A stretch of DNA of 64,000 bases from Sphingomonas cannabina (GCF_021391395.1 NZ_CP090059.1:2279001-2343000), one strand, 5' to 3'. Shown: positions 33,044 to 49,384, numbered from the stretch's first letter. The notes: generated from the sequence alone by a model not told the origin. Made by a program: numbers and translations.

Positions 33044-33864
33044 GGGAGCCTCCGCCGCACGGAAATGGCGCCGAGATCGGCGATCGGGACCTGTACGACC
33101 CGGTCGGCGACACGAATCGCGTGGGTCTCGTCGGTGGCGATCGCCACCTCGCCATCGAAGAAGAGAAGGTCGCCGCGGAGCATCGGTGCGTCCTCACCTA
33201 TAGCACGACCGATTGTCGCCTGGAGATCGACGAATCGAGGCACGCGGATGCCCGCCAGCGAGAGCGAGAGGAAGACGAGGCCGCCGGCGTCGACGCCGGC
33301 GCCCGACCGTCCGCCGGGAACCGAGGGCACGCCGACCAACCGCTCGGCGATATGGACGAAATCCTCCACCGGCGCGTCGAGCGGGCGGACGTCGGCTTCC
33401 GTGAAGCTCTGGTCGCCCACGATGCGACTGCCCATCGGCAGGTCGGGAATGCCTTGGCCGATCACGATGTGGCTCGGCGCGACGACCGGGCCGAGCGCGT
33501 CGATCGCGACGAAGCCGACGGCGCCGTCGATAGGGCTGACACCCCAGGCATAGCCGCGGGAGAGCTCCAGCACGTCGAAGGTCTCGCCCATCAGCACCTC
33601 GGAGCGCTGCTCCCCGCCGATCACTGCATAGACCGGCGTGCGCTGCGTCACGCCCCGCGTCATCGCAGCGGCGTAATGCGGCGCGAACAGCCGGTCGGCG
33701 AGGCGCAGATCGGCAAGGTCGCCGCGGGCGGCATCGACGCGCGGATCGAAGGCATGGCTGCGCCCGGCAAGCGCGAAACGCTTACGCGTGGGCGTGGTCG
33801 GAAACGTGTCGGTGTGGGGCGTCGGCCGGGGCGTCGCCGGCGAGGAATTGCCCGAATTCTGCAA
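33040..33864 (-). CDS. NlpC/P60 (C40)-like protein lacking the catalytic Cys and His
   Basis: About 274 residues. The N-terminal SH3-like part (FALAGRSHAFDPRV onward, with LADRLFAPHYA) and the C-terminal C40-like domain follow the layout of sphingomonad C40 peptidases. The nucleophile motif, normally D-C-S-G-L, reads VDAGGLVFLSLSLAG (Ala codon at 33286-33288). The following G-H-V-G-I motif reads GEVAI (Glu codon at 33148-33150). It is therefore unlikely to be a peptidase and may only bind cell wall. The start is unclear: TTG 33864 and ATG 33918 are both inside marR, with no start codon nearer the conserved domain. Confidence 0.72.
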   Translation of the reverse strand: MQNSGNSSPATPRPTPHTDTFPTTPTRKRFALAGRSHAFDPRVDAARGDLADLRLADRLFAPHYAAAMTRGVTQRTPVYAVIGGEQRSEVLMGETFDVLELSRGYAWGVSPIDGAVGFVAIDALGPVVAPSHIVIGQGIPDLPMGSRIVGDQSFTEADVRPLDAPVEDFVHIAERLVGVPSVPGGRSGAGVDAGGLVFLSLSLAGIRVPRFVDLQATIGRAIGEDAPMLRGDLLFFDGEVAIATDETHAIRVADRVVQVPIADLGAISVRRRLP

Positions 33865-34198
33865 GAAAGTCTGCCCCCTTGGTCGTGCGCGCGACGAAGA
33901 TGTTGCGCTTGTCGGCATCGTCGCGTTGGCGGCGCAGATAGCCGAGCGCGCCCAGACGATTCAAGGCGCGCGTGACGACCGGTTTCGAGACGTTCAGCGC
34001 GCGCGCCAATCCGCGCACTGTATGGGGGCCGGGATCGAGATAGACAAGCAGCAGCAGCGCCATCTGCCGATTGGTGAGATCCGGCTCGCCCGAGCGGACG
34101 TAATCGACCAGCGTATGCATCCAGGTGAACAGCGACTGATCCGACACGGCATTCACGGCACTGGTGTCCAATTCACTCTCGGGCAGCGGGTTCAACAA
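33782..34198 (-). CDS. MarR family transcriptional regulator
   Basis: 138 residues with a winged helix-turn-helix: TNRQMALLLLVYLDPGPHTV, RGLARALNVSKPVVTRALNRLGALGYL (recognition helix), RRQRDDADKRNIFVARTTKG (wing). The start is TTG 34198 (or a second TTG at 34195); no ATG is suitably placed. Its 3' end overlaps the start region of the NlpC/P60-like gene, which suggests a common mRNA. The ligand and targets are unknown. Confidence 0.88.
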   Translation of the reverse strand: MLNPLPESELDTSAVNAVSDQSLFTWMHTLVDYVRSGEPDLTNRQMALLLLVYLDPGPHTVRGLARALNVSKPVVTRALNRLGALGYLRRQRDDADKRNIFVARTTKGADFLAEFGQFLAGDAPADAPHRHVSDHAHA

Positions 34199-34333
34199 GG
34201 ATTAACGCTATTGGAGCCGCCTGGTTTCAGTGCGTTCGCGAAATGTTTGTCGGGCGCGACGGACCGTGCGGTTGATCGGGACGGCTTGCTCGCCTATGTC
34301 CGCCGCACTTTCTTGAAATCATTGGCCGGGTTC

Positions 34334-34738
34334 ATGCTGTTCACCTTTCTGCTCGTCGTCCAGGCGATTGTCGCCGCGCTGCTCGTCACCGTCATTCTGA
34401 TGCAGAAGTCGGAGGGCGGCGGGCTCACCTCGTCGGGCAGCCCCTCCGGCCTGATGTCGGCGCGTGGCGCGGCGGACTTCCTGACCCGCTCGACCGCGGT
34501 CCTGGCGACGATCTTCGTGTTGCTCAGCATCGGGCTGGCCTTCATCGCGGCGACCCGCCAGTCGAGCACGATCGACACGAGCTTGGCGCGCAAGGCGGGC
34601 AATACCCCGCCCGCCGCCACCGCGCCGCTCCAGACGCCCGCCGGCGACGACGCGCTCGCCGGTGCCGCCGCCAACGCCGCCGCGGCGACGCAGGCCAATG
34701 CGGCTGCCGGCAACGGCGCGGTTCCGCTCGTCCAGTAA
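34334..34738 (+). CDS. secG: preprotein translocase subunit SecG
   Basis: 134 residues. Two membrane helices (about 2-22 and 55-75) flank the conserved cytoplasmic loop LMQKSEGGGLTSSGSPSGL, which identifies SecG. A long Ala/Pro/Asn-rich C-terminal tail (about 80-134) is common in alphaproteobacteria. SecG assists SecYE during protein export. It sits directly before pyrG. Confidence 0.93.
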   Translation: MLFTFLLVVQAIVAALLVTVILMQKSEGGGLTSSGSPSGLMSARGAADFLTRSTAVLATIFVLLSIGLAFIAATRQSSTIDTSLARKAGNTPPAATAPLQTPAGDDALAGAAANAAAATQANAAAGNGAVPLVQ

Positions 34739-36460
<1,722 letters not shown>

Positions 36461-36589
36461 TTCCCTCTCCCGTTGGGAGAGGGAAGGGGCCCGCGCCGAA
36501 GGCGTGGGAAGGGTGCCCTCGCTGGCCGTAGTCACCCTCACCCTTCCGCCGCTTCGCGGCTCCCTCCCTCTCCCAAAGGGAGAGGGAGT
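36461..36589. repeat. extragenic inverted-repeat element (CCCTCTCCC type)
   Basis: TTCCCTCTCCCGTTGGGAGA plus GGGAA (36461-36485) and TCCCTCTCCCAAAGGGAGAG plus GGA (36563-36585) are each hairpins. The middle holds further G/C-rich inverted segments (GGGAAGGGTG with CACCCTTCC). It starts one base after the pyrG stop and probably helps end that transcript. Confidence 0.65.
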
Positions 36590-36630
36590 TAAAAAAACAA
36601 AAGGCGCCCGGACCGGTGGTCCGGACGCCT
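36590..36630 (-). terminator. intrinsic terminator of the hsp20 gene
   Basis: AGGCG-C-CCGGACC-GGT-GGTCCGG-A-CGCCT (36602-36630) is a strong stem. Read on the minus strand it is followed by a T-rich run (plus strand AAAAAAACAAAA at 36590). It lies about 40 bp after the hsp20 stop. Confidence 0.85.
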
Positions 36631-36668
36631 CTGCTGCGGCGCCAAAGGGAGCAAAGCGCCGCTAGGGC

Positions 36669-37145
36669 TCAGGCCGCATCGGCGGCCTTGTGCTCGATCG
36701 CTGGCTCCTGCGCGGTGGCGGTGCCGATCGCGATCTTCTTGGGCTTCATCGCCTCGGGCACCTCGCGGACCAGCTCGATGGTGAGCAGGCCGTCGGCGAG
36801 GTCGGCCGATTCGACGCGGACGAAGTCGGCGAGCTCGAAACGACGCTCGAAGCCGCGGTTGGCGATGCCGAGGTGCAGCATCTGCGCGGCGTGATTGTCG
36901 TTGCTGGTCTCGCCCTTCCGGCCGGTGACGAGCAGCAGGTTCTGCTGTGCCGTGATGTCGATCTCGCCGGGCTTGAAGCCGGCGACGGCGATGGTGATCC
37001 TGTAATGGTCCTCACCGACGCGCTCGAGGTTGAAGGGCGGGTAATTGTCGCCCGAGCTGCTGCGGGCGCTCGCCTCGAGCAGGTCGAACAGCCGGTCGAA
37101 GCCGATCGTCGAGCGGCGGTAGGGGGTAAAGTCGAACTGACGCAT
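36669..37145 (-). CDS. Hsp20/alpha-crystallin family small heat-shock protein
   Basis: 158 residues. N-terminal arm FDFTPYRRSTIGFDRLFDLLE, alpha-crystallin domain (about 35-130) with YPPFNLERVGEDHYRITIAV and AGFKPGEIDI, IANRGFERRFELADFV, ending with DGLLTIELVREVPE and a C-terminal anchor around KPKKIAIG. It is an IbpA-like holdase. ATG 37145 is preceded by AGGAGG. The ribosome binding site is within a hairpin, and a sigma-32-like promoter lies upstream, so both transcription and translation may respond to heat. Confidence 0.95.
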   Translation of the reverse strand: MRQFDFTPYRRSTIGFDRLFDLLEASARSSSGDNYPPFNLERVGEDHYRITIAVAGFKPGEIDITAQQNLLLVTGRKGETSNDNHAAQMLHLGIANRGFERRFELADFVRVESADLADGLLTIELVREVPEAMKPKKIAIGTATAQEPAIEHKAADAA

Positions 37146-37151
37146 GTCAAA

Positions 37152-37207
37152 GCCTCCTTGAGGAGCAGTTTGAACGTCGATCCCGGAGCCCGAAAACGGC
37201 ACTCCGG
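37152..37207 (-). promoter_or_regulatory. candidate ROSE-like RNA thermometer in the hsp20 leader
   Basis: On the minus strand, CTGCTCC-TCAA-GGAGGC (37152-37168) folds the AGGAGG ribosome binding site into a short imperfect stem whose 5' side, CTGCT, is close to the UYGCU of ROSE elements. A second hairpin, CCGGAG...CTCCGG (37183-37207), stands upstream. ROSE elements are typical of alphaproteobacterial small heat-shock genes. Confidence 0.55.
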
Positions 37208-37244
37208 CGGTCGGTGCGGCCCGTGACGGCACCGCACGGACGTG

Positions 37245-37273
37245 AAATCGGAACGCCTCGGCGAGGTTTCAAG
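37245..37273 (-). promoter_or_regulatory. candidate sigma-32 promoter for hsp20
   Basis: Minus strand CTTGAA (37273-37268), 17-bp spacer, then CGATTT (37250-37245). CTTGAA is the consensus -35 of RpoH promoters; the -10 is a weaker fit. It predicts a leader of about 90 nt containing both hairpins. Confidence 0.45.
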
Positions 37274-37394
37274 AGGCGGAAGTGGCGGAAATCCTTGGCG
37301 GAAAAGCGACGCTTGCGCGCGCTCAACTACAAGTTGCTGGCGTATAATCTACTAAATTGATCGGATTAGGGTATAAACATCAGGGAGGTTGTTG

Positions 37395-39818
37395 ATGACC
37401 CTTGCGCTTGCGCTCTTCGCGACCCTTCAGGCGGGGCCATCCGCAGCGCTGCCCGACGATCCGCCGGCCGAGCCGGTGGCGCAGCAGCGGGTCGAGCCTT
37501 CCGCCGAGCCCGCCGCGAGCCAGGGCGGCGACATCCTTGTCACCGCGCGCCGCCGCGAGGAGAATGTGCAGGACGTGCCGATCGCGATGTCCGTGCTCGG
37601 CGGGAACACGATTTCGTCAACGGGGGCGTTCAACGTCAACCGGCTCCAGCAGCTCCAGCCGGCGCTGCAATTCTATTCGAGCAATCCGCGCAATTCCGCG
37701 ATCAACATCCGCGGGCTCGGTGCGCCGTTCGGCCTGACCAACGACGGCATCGAGCAGGGCGTCGGGCTCTATATCGATCAGGTCTATATCGGCCGCATCG
37801 GCGCCTCGACCTTCGATTTCGTCGATGTCGACCGCGTCGAGGTGCTGCGCGGGCCGCAGGGGACGCTCTACGGCAAGAACACCACCGCCGGCGCGATCAA
37901 CGTCACCACCCGCGCGCCGAGCTTCACGCCCGAGGCGCGGGCGGAGGTCAGCTACGGCAACTACGATTACTTCCAGCTCAAGGCCTCGGCCTCCGCGCCG
38001 ATCGCCGATGACAAGCTGGCAGTGCGCGTGTCGACCTCGATCACCAGCCGGCGCGGCACGATCTACAATGTACGCACAGACGAGTATCTGCATCGGCTCG
38101 ACAATTACGGGTTCCGCGGCCAGCTCTTATGGAAGGCGACGCCGGACCTCGACATCACGCTGATGGGCGACTTCAGCCTGCAGAACCCGATGTGCTGCGT
38201 GCAATATTACGCCCGCGTCGGCGCGACCCAGCGGCCGGTCAACCGCCAATATGCCGCGCTCGCCGCCGCCTTCGGCTATGCGCCGCCGAGCACCGATCCG
38301 TTCGACCGCGTGACCGATCTCGATGCCGAGCTCAACTCGCGGCAGGAAGTGGGCGGTGCCTCGCTGGTCGCCAACTGGGACGTGGGGCCGGCGACGATCA
38401 CCTCCGTGACCGCCTGGCGCTATTGGGACTGGCAGCCGGCGAACGACCGCGACTTCATCGGCCTGCCGATTACCACCGTGTCGCAGAACCCGTCGCACCA
38501 GAAGCAGTTCTCGCAGGAGCTGCGCATCGCCTCCAATGGCGACAATCGTCTGCAATATACGTTGGGCGCCTTCTTCTTCCGCCAGACGATCGATACCCAC
38601 GGATCGCAGGTGCAGGGTCCGGCGGCGAGCCGCTGGCTGCTCAACCCGAGCAGCGCCAATGCGAACAACCCCGCTGTGCTCGACGGGCTGACCTCCACCA
38701 ACGAGATCGGCTTCAAGAACACCAGCTTCGCCGTGTTCGGCAAGCTCAACTGGGAGGTGCTGCCGGGGCTGCACATCCAGCCGGGCCTGCGGCTCAACTA
38801 TGATCGGAAGAGCGGTTCCTATGTCTCGGTGGTGACGACCGGGAGCGGCAGCACCAACCTCAACTCCGACCAGCGCGGCGTGCTCGCGCCGCAGAGCTAC
38901 GATCCGCGGTTCAGCGATTGGAACCTGTCGGGCGACGTCACCCTGTCCTATGATTTCGCGCCGGACGTGCATGGCTATGCGACCTATGCGCGCAGCTTCA
39001 AGTCGGGCGGCATCAACCTGTCGGGCCTGCCGCTCGATGCCTCGAACAATCCGATCCTGAGCGTCGCGACGGTGAAGCCCGAGAAGGTCAACCATTATGA
39101 GGTGGGCCTGAAGACCCAGTTCGCCAATCGGCGCGTGACCCTGAACCTCGCCGGCTTCTGGACCGAGATCGACGACTATCAGGCGACCGTGACCAATGGT
39201 CAGCTGGGCGTGATCCGCGGCTATCTCGCCAATGCTGAGAAGGTGCGGGTGCGCGGCGTCGAGTTCGACGCCAGCTTCCGCCCGAGCGAGCGCCTCACCG
39301 CCTATGCCAGCGGCGCTTACACCGACGCCAAATATGAACGCTTCCCCGATGCTCCGTGCCCGCCCGAGCTCTCGGGCGGCTCTGCGGCGACCGCGGCCAA
39401 CCCTGCGGCGCCTCCAGGAACGCCGGGCGGGCCGAGCCCGGCCTTCTGCGACATCTCGGGCCAGCGGCTGCCGGGCGTGTCGAAATGGTCGCTGTCCTAT
39501 GGCGCCGAATACAATGTGCCGGTGCCGTCCCTCGGCGACGGGGCGCAGATCTATTTCGGTTACGACGGCAGCTATCGTTCCAACTTCTCATCCAATCCGT
39601 CGCCTTCGGCCTACACCTGGATCGGCGGCTATTCGCTGTCGAACTTCCGGCTGGGCATACGCGCGGATGGCGGGTTCAATGCTTTCGCCTGGGTGCGCAA
39701 TGCGTTCGACCAGGATTATTTCGAGATGCTGTCCGTGCAGTCGGGCAGCACCGGGCTGATCGTCGGCCAGCCGGGTGATCCGCGGACGTATGGCGTGACG
39801 CTCAGCAAGTCGTTCTGA
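37395..39818 (+). CDS. TonB-dependent receptor
   Basis: 807 residues. Signal sequence (about 1-20), a Pro/Glu-rich spacer, a TonB box in GDILVTARRREENVQDVPIA, the plug domain with INIRGLG and VEVLRGPQGTLYGKNTTAGA, then a 22-strand barrel ending in the outer-membrane signature YGVTLSKSF with terminal Phe. A two-Cys loop at about 655-695 carries a Gly/Pro-rich stretch. ATG 37395 is preceded by GGGAGG at good spacing. No substrate-specific neighbours are present (a gene-poor stretch follows), so the ligand is unknown. Confidence 0.93.
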   Translation: MTLALALFATLQAGPSAALPDDPPAEPVAQQRVEPSAEPAASQGGDILVTARRREENVQDVPIAMSVLGGNTISSTGAFNVNRLQQLQPALQFYSSNPRNSAINIRGLGAPFGLTNDGIEQGVGLYIDQVYIGRIGASTFDFVDVDRVEVLRGPQGTLYGKNTTAGAINVTTRAPSFTPEARAEVSYGNYDYFQLKASASAPIADDKLAVRVSTSITSRRGTIYNVRTDEYLHRLDNYGFRGQLLWKATPDLDITLMGDFSLQNPMCCVQYYARVGATQRPVNRQYAALAAAFGYAPPSTDPFDRVTDLDAELNSRQEVGGASLVANWDVGPATITSVTAWRYWDWQPANDRDFIGLPITTVSQNPSHQKQFSQELRIASNGDNRLQYTLGAFFFRQTIDTHGSQVQGPAASRWLLNPSSANANNPAVLDGLTSTNEIGFKNTSFAVFGKLNWEVLPGLHIQPGLRLNYDRKSGSYVSVVTTGSGSTNLNSDQRGVLAPQSYDPRFSDWNLSGDVTLSYDFAPDVHGYATYARSFKSGGINLSGLPLDASNNPILSVATVKPEKVNHYEVGLKTQFANRRVTLNLAGFWTEIDDYQATVTNGQLGVIRGYLANAEKVRVRGVEFDASFRPSERLTAYASGAYTDAKYERFPDAPCPPELSGGSAATAANPAAPPGTPGGPSPAFCDISGQRLPGVSKWSLSYGAEYNVPVPSLGDGAQIYFGYDGSYRSNFSSNPSPSAYTWIGGYSLSNFRLGIRADGGFNAFAWVRNAFDQDYFEMLSVQSGSTGLIVGQPGDPRTYGVTLSKSF

Positions 39819-40389
39819 AGGTAAAAGGGGGCGGAGCGGCACCGGTGGTTCGGAAGCTCTTCGGTGCCGCTCCGGTTTACGGGATTGGTGAAGGGGTGAT
39901 TTAGGGCAGCGCCGGCGGCAAAGCCGCCGTCGGTCAGGTTCGGCTTTGCCGCCCTCCGCAGCCTTTCCAGCGATGCTGCGCATCGCCGGAACCTTTGGCT
40001 GCTTCGCCCGCCGTCCGGTCGAGGCGATGCGCTGCGCGCACCGGCGCCGTGTGACGGCGCCTTCGCCTCAACGCAAACGCCCGGGCTGTTTCCAGCCCGG
40101 GCGTCCGCGTGACGAAAGCTCGTCAGCCCCCTTGACTTTTTGCTTCGGCCCGCGCGCTCATCCTCCCTGATGAGCGGGACCAAAGCCTCCCCGAACCACG
40201 GCCGTTGTTGCCTGCGCTTCAGTGAGGTCTGGCCTAAGCCGGATGACGGGCGTTGTCATTGTCCTTCGCGCCGCAGCATCACGATTGCGCGCGGGATGTG
40301 GGAATCATGCAACAGCGCGATTGCGCGCAAGGCCCACTCTCCCTAGGACCGGCGCCGAGCCCGCACGTTTCCGCGGGGGAGGACACTGA
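39819..40389. other. 571-bp gene-free, hairpin-dense intergenic region
   Basis: I find no supported gene. It holds a series of perfect inverted repeats: GGAGCGGCACCG/CGGTGCCGCTCC (39833-39873), GGCGGCAAAGCCG/CGGCTTTGCCGCC (39914-39953), GCGATGC/GCATCGC (39970-39986), GGCGCCG/CGGCGCC (40043-40061) inside GAGGCGA/TCGCCTC, ACGCCCGGGCTG/CAGCCCGGGCGT (40077-40104) and CGCTCATC/GATGAGCG (40155-40176). TTGACT at 40132 resembles a -35 box. It could encode a structured RNA or be a stack of repeats. Confidence 0.55.
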
Positions 40390-41632
40390 ATGTTGCTCTC
40401 GCGCTACGAGCGGATGATCGCGCGCCGCTATCTGCTGCCCGGGCGGGGTGAGGCCTTCATCGCGCTGGTCGCCGGAATCAGCCTGGTCGCGGTGATGCTG
40501 GGCGTCGCCGCGCTCGTCATCGTGATGAGCGTGATGAACGGCTTCCGCGCAGAGCTGTTCGACAAGATCGTCGGGCTTAACGGTCACGCCGTGATCCAAG
40601 GCTATAATGGACAGCTGCGCGATTGGCGGCAGGTCGTGGCCGAAGCCAAGGCGACACCCGGCGTGGTCAGCGCCACCCCGCTGATCGAGCAGCCGCTGAT
40701 GGCCGGCTATTCGGGCCGGGTCGAAGCGGTGCTGGTGCGCGGCATGAACGTGCCCGACATCCTTAACAACCCGTCGCTCAACGGAAAGGTCGTGGTCGGC
40801 TCGCTCAAGAGCCTGACGCCGGGCAGCGGGCGGATCGCGATCGGCAGCCGCCTCGCCGACGCACTCGGCGCGACCGAGGGCAGCGAGATCCAGCTGATCA
40901 GCCCGCAGGGGCCGACCTCGCCCTTCGGTACGGTACCGCGGATCGTGAGCTACACCATCGGCGCGATCTTCGAGGTCGGCGTCTACGATTATGACAAGGC
41001 CTTCGTGGTGATGCCGATGGAGGACGCGCAGACGCTGCTGCTGATGGGCGACAGCGTCGGCATGGTCGAGCTCGACACCAATGATCCCGACCATGTCGAG
41101 CGCATCCTGGCGCCGCTCGCCGACAAGGTCGGACGGTCGGGCCAGATCACCGACTGGCGGCAGATGAACTCGCAGCTGTTCGAGGCGCTGGCGGTCGATC
41201 GGCTGGTGACCTTCACCGTGCTGTCGATCCTGATCCTGGTCGCTGTGTTCAACATCCTGTCGTCGCTAATCATGCTGGTCCGTGCCAAGACCCGCGACAT
41301 CGCGATCCTGCGCACCATGGGCGCGACGCGGATGGGGCTGACGCGCATCTTCATGACCGTGGGCACGGCGATCGGCGCAGTCGGGATCGGCGCCGGCTTG
41401 ATACTCGGCTTCATCGCGCTGATCTTCCGGCAGGACATCGTGAGCTTCCTGGGGTTCGTCACCGGGCGGCAGATCTGGGATCCGTCGATGCGCTACCTCA
41501 CCGACCTGCCGTCCAAGACCGACCCGTTCGAGGTGCTCGGCATCGCCGCGATGGCGCTGCTGTTCAGCTTCCTCGCCACGCTCTACCCAGCCTACAAGGC
41601 GGCGAGCACCGATCCCGTGCAGGTGCTGCGCT

Positions 41633-41640
<8 letters not shown>
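40390..41640 (+). CDS. lolC: lipoprotein-releasing ABC transporter permease (LolC/LolE type)
   Basis: 416 residues with the LolC/E layout: one membrane helix near the N-terminus (about 24-48, [20 protein letters not shown]), a large periplasmic MacB-like domain (about 50-265), then three helices (about 275-300, 320-345, 375-400). The N-terminal [19 protein letters not shown] and [17 protein letters not shown] motifs are typical. It extracts lipoproteins for LolA. Its last bases overlap lolD, so this single permease probably works as a homodimer. Confidence 0.92.
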
Positions 41641-42303
<663 letters not shown>

Positions 42304-42307
<4 letters not shown>

Positions 42308-42909
42308 GCAACCCGTGGCGGGAAGTTCCGACGCTGACCGGACGCCATGTCACGCTGCGGCCGCTGGTACGCGAGGACCGGTCCGACCTGCTGGCGGCGT
42401 TCGCCGACGGCGATCTGATCGAGATCTTCCATACGACCGTGCCGACCGAGGCGACGATCGACGGCTGGTTCGACAAGATTCTGGGCGAGCAGGCGGCAGG
42501 GCGCAATCTGGTCTTCACCGTGCTCGATGCTGGCGGACGGGTCGTCGGAACCACGCGATTGATGCGGATGAGCGAGGCACATCGCCGGGTCGAGATCGGC
42601 GGCACGCTCTACGCCGCCAGCGTCCAGCGTACCGGCCTCAATACCGAGGCGAAGCGGATGCTGCTCGAATATGCCTTCGAGACGCTCGGGTGCCTGGTGG
42701 TCCAGATCAGGACCGATTGGCTCAATCGCGCCTCCCGCACGGCGATCGAGCGGCTCGGCGCGAAGCTCGACGGTGTCCTGCGCAATCACCTGATCCTGCC
42801 GAGCGGACACCGTCGCGACAGCGCGGTCTATTCGATCATCGCCAGTGAATGGGACGGCGTGCGCCGCAATCTCGATCTGCTGATGGCGCGCCACCGGGAG
42901 CGGCGATGA
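42304..42909 (+). CDS. GNAT family N-acetyltransferase (RimJ/RimL type)
   Basis: 201 residues. The GNAT fold shows [23 protein letters not shown] at the start and [24 protein letters not shown], the RimJ/RimL-like motif preceding the acetyl-CoA site, and [23 protein letters not shown] at the end. The acceptor is unknown: a protein N-terminus or small molecule. It overlaps lolD and the peroxidase gene by 4 bp on each side, so it is part of this operon. Confidence 0.88.
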
Positions 42910-43385
42910 GCGACCCGACCAGCATTCCCATTACGATCGCGGACGGCGGTGCGGCGACGCTCGAGCCTTTTGCGGGCCAGGTGCTGCTGATCGTCAACGT
43001 CGCCTCGAAATGCGGGTTCACGCCGCAATATGAGGGATTGGAGGCGCTTTACCGTCGCTATCGGGACCGCGGCTTCGCGGTGCTGGGGTTTCCTTGCAAC
43101 CAGTTCGGCGGGCAGGAGCCGGGAACGGCCGAGGAGATCGCGAACTTCTGTTCGCTCACCTACGAGGTGACCTTTCCGCTGTTCGGCAAGATCGACGTCA
43201 ACGGTGACGATGCCGCGCCGCTGTGGCGCCACCTCAAGAAGGCGGCGCCGGGCATCCTTGGGTCCGAGGCGATCAAATGGAACTTCACCAAGTTCCTCGT
43301 CGACCGTGAGGGCAGAGTGGTTGAGCGCTATGCGCCGACGACCAAACCGGCGGACATCGCGGCCGATATCGAAAAGCTGCTCTAG
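42906..43385 (+). CDS. glutathione peroxidase (Cys type)
   Basis: 159 residues. The active-site Cys36 is in [15 protein letters not shown]. The Gln is in [13 protein letters not shown], and Trp/Asn in [14 protein letters not shown], completing the catalytic tetrad. It is a Cys rather than a selenocysteine enzyme and probably thioredoxin-dependent, as most bacterial members are. It overlaps the GNAT gene (ATGA). Its TAG stop shares the CTAG palindrome with the stop of the convergent HdeD-like gene. Confidence 0.93.
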   Translation: MSDPTSIPITIADGGAATLEPFAGQVLLIVNVASKCGFTPQYEGLEALYRRYRDRGFAVLGFPCNQFGGQEPGTAEEIANFCSLTYEVTFPLFGKIDVNGDDAAPLWRHLKKAAPGILGSEAIKWNFTKFLVDREGRVVERYAPTTKPADIAADIEKLL

Positions 43386-43942
43386 CCGGGAGCCGCGAAG
43401 GCATCGGCGCCCTTGCGGTGCGACAGCGCCTGCATGATCGCGACCACGCCGGAGAAGGCGAAGCTGAGCCCGAGGATGAAGCCCGGCACCGCCAGTGCCG
43501 CCAGCGGCAGCATGAAGACAACGTAGAGCCCGAGCAGCACGTCGATCACGCCGAGCGCGATCATCAGCCCGCGATGGCGGCGGTAGCGGGCGCCGAAGCC
43601 GAGCTCCATCACGCCGCGCGCGACCAGCCAAGCCGCAACGAGCAAGGTCAGCGAAAAGGCGCCGGCGAGCGGACGGAACGCCATCATCACGCCCACCGCC
43701 AGCGACAGGACGCCGAACAGGATGGAATAGAGCCGCCCTTCATGGCCGCGACCGAAGGCGCCGGCGGCGATGGCCGTTATGCCGGCGGCGATCAGGAAGC
43801 AGGCGACGACGAAGGTCGCGGCCAGCGTCGCACCGAAGGGCCAGAGGAACGCCAGCACGCCCAGGATCAGCGACACGATCCCGTAGATGAGGATCCAGCC
43901 CCAGCCCTTGCCGCTTCCGATATCGCTTGTGCTGTCCGCCAT
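43382..43942 (-). CDS. HdeD family (DUF308) membrane protein
   Basis: 186 residues with six hydrophobic segments arranged as repeated helix pairs ([38 protein letters not shown], and so on), the DUF308/HdeD pattern. HdeD is linked to acid resistance in E. coli, but in other bacteria the role is unclear. ATG 43942 is backed by AGGAGA at good spacing. It is divergent from dnaE, with about 145 bp between them, and convergent with the peroxidase gene, sharing 4 bp. Confidence 0.88.
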   Translation of the reverse strand: MADSTSDIGSGKGWGWILIYGIVSLILGVLAFLWPFGATLAATFVVACFLIAAGITAIAAGAFGRGHEGRLYSILFGVLSLAVGVMMAFRPLAGAFSLTLLVAAWLVARGVMELGFGARYRRHRGLMIALGVIDVLLGLYVVFMLPLAALAVPGFILGLSFAFSGVVAIMQALSHRKGADAFAAPG

Positions 43943-44087
43943 CGCATCTTCTCCTGTTGCGATACCGGAACAAACGCGGCTGAGCGGATTCGGCTCCCGA
44001 CCGACCGAGCGGCGAAAGCTGTGGATACATTCCTCCGCCGGCCGACCGGCGGTTCCCTTGGCGGCACTCGACTGGCATAGTGCCGCC

Positions 44088-47555
<3,468 letters not shown>

Positions 47556-47661
47556 TCGCGTGTTTCGTGTGTCTGGTATGTTTCCAGAAGGCTAGTCCCT
47601 CTGGACGTGCGGCCGCGTACGGATACAATCGCCCGACCAGAACAGACGAAATGGGCGAGGA

Positions 47662-49254
<1,593 letters not shown>

Positions 49255-49270
49255 CTTCGCCTTCGTCCTC

Positions 49271-49375
49271 GTCACCCCGGCGATGGCCGGGGTCCACCGG
49301 GAGGCAAGCATAGAATAAGAAAGCTCAAGGGACGACACTTGAGGCGCAGTGGACCCCGGCCTTCGCCGGGGTGAC
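49271..49375. repeat. 105-bp extragenic inverted-repeat element (GTCACCCCGG type)
   Basis: The 27-bp arms GTCACCCCGGCGATGGCCGG plus GGTCCAC (49271-49297) and the inverted copy at 49349-49375 differ by one base. The core has GCAAGCATAG and GCGCAGTGGACC, as in the copy at 18863-18966. It lies between convergent genes and may terminate both. Confidence 0.75.
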
Positions 49376-49384
49376 GGTGGGTTG

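Noticed and set aside
40077..40104. Perfect 12-bp hairpin ACGCCCGGGCTG/CAGCCCGGGCGT as an intrinsic terminator
   Set aside because: No T-run follows on either strand, and no gene ends close by in the right direction. Kept only as part of the hairpin-dense region.
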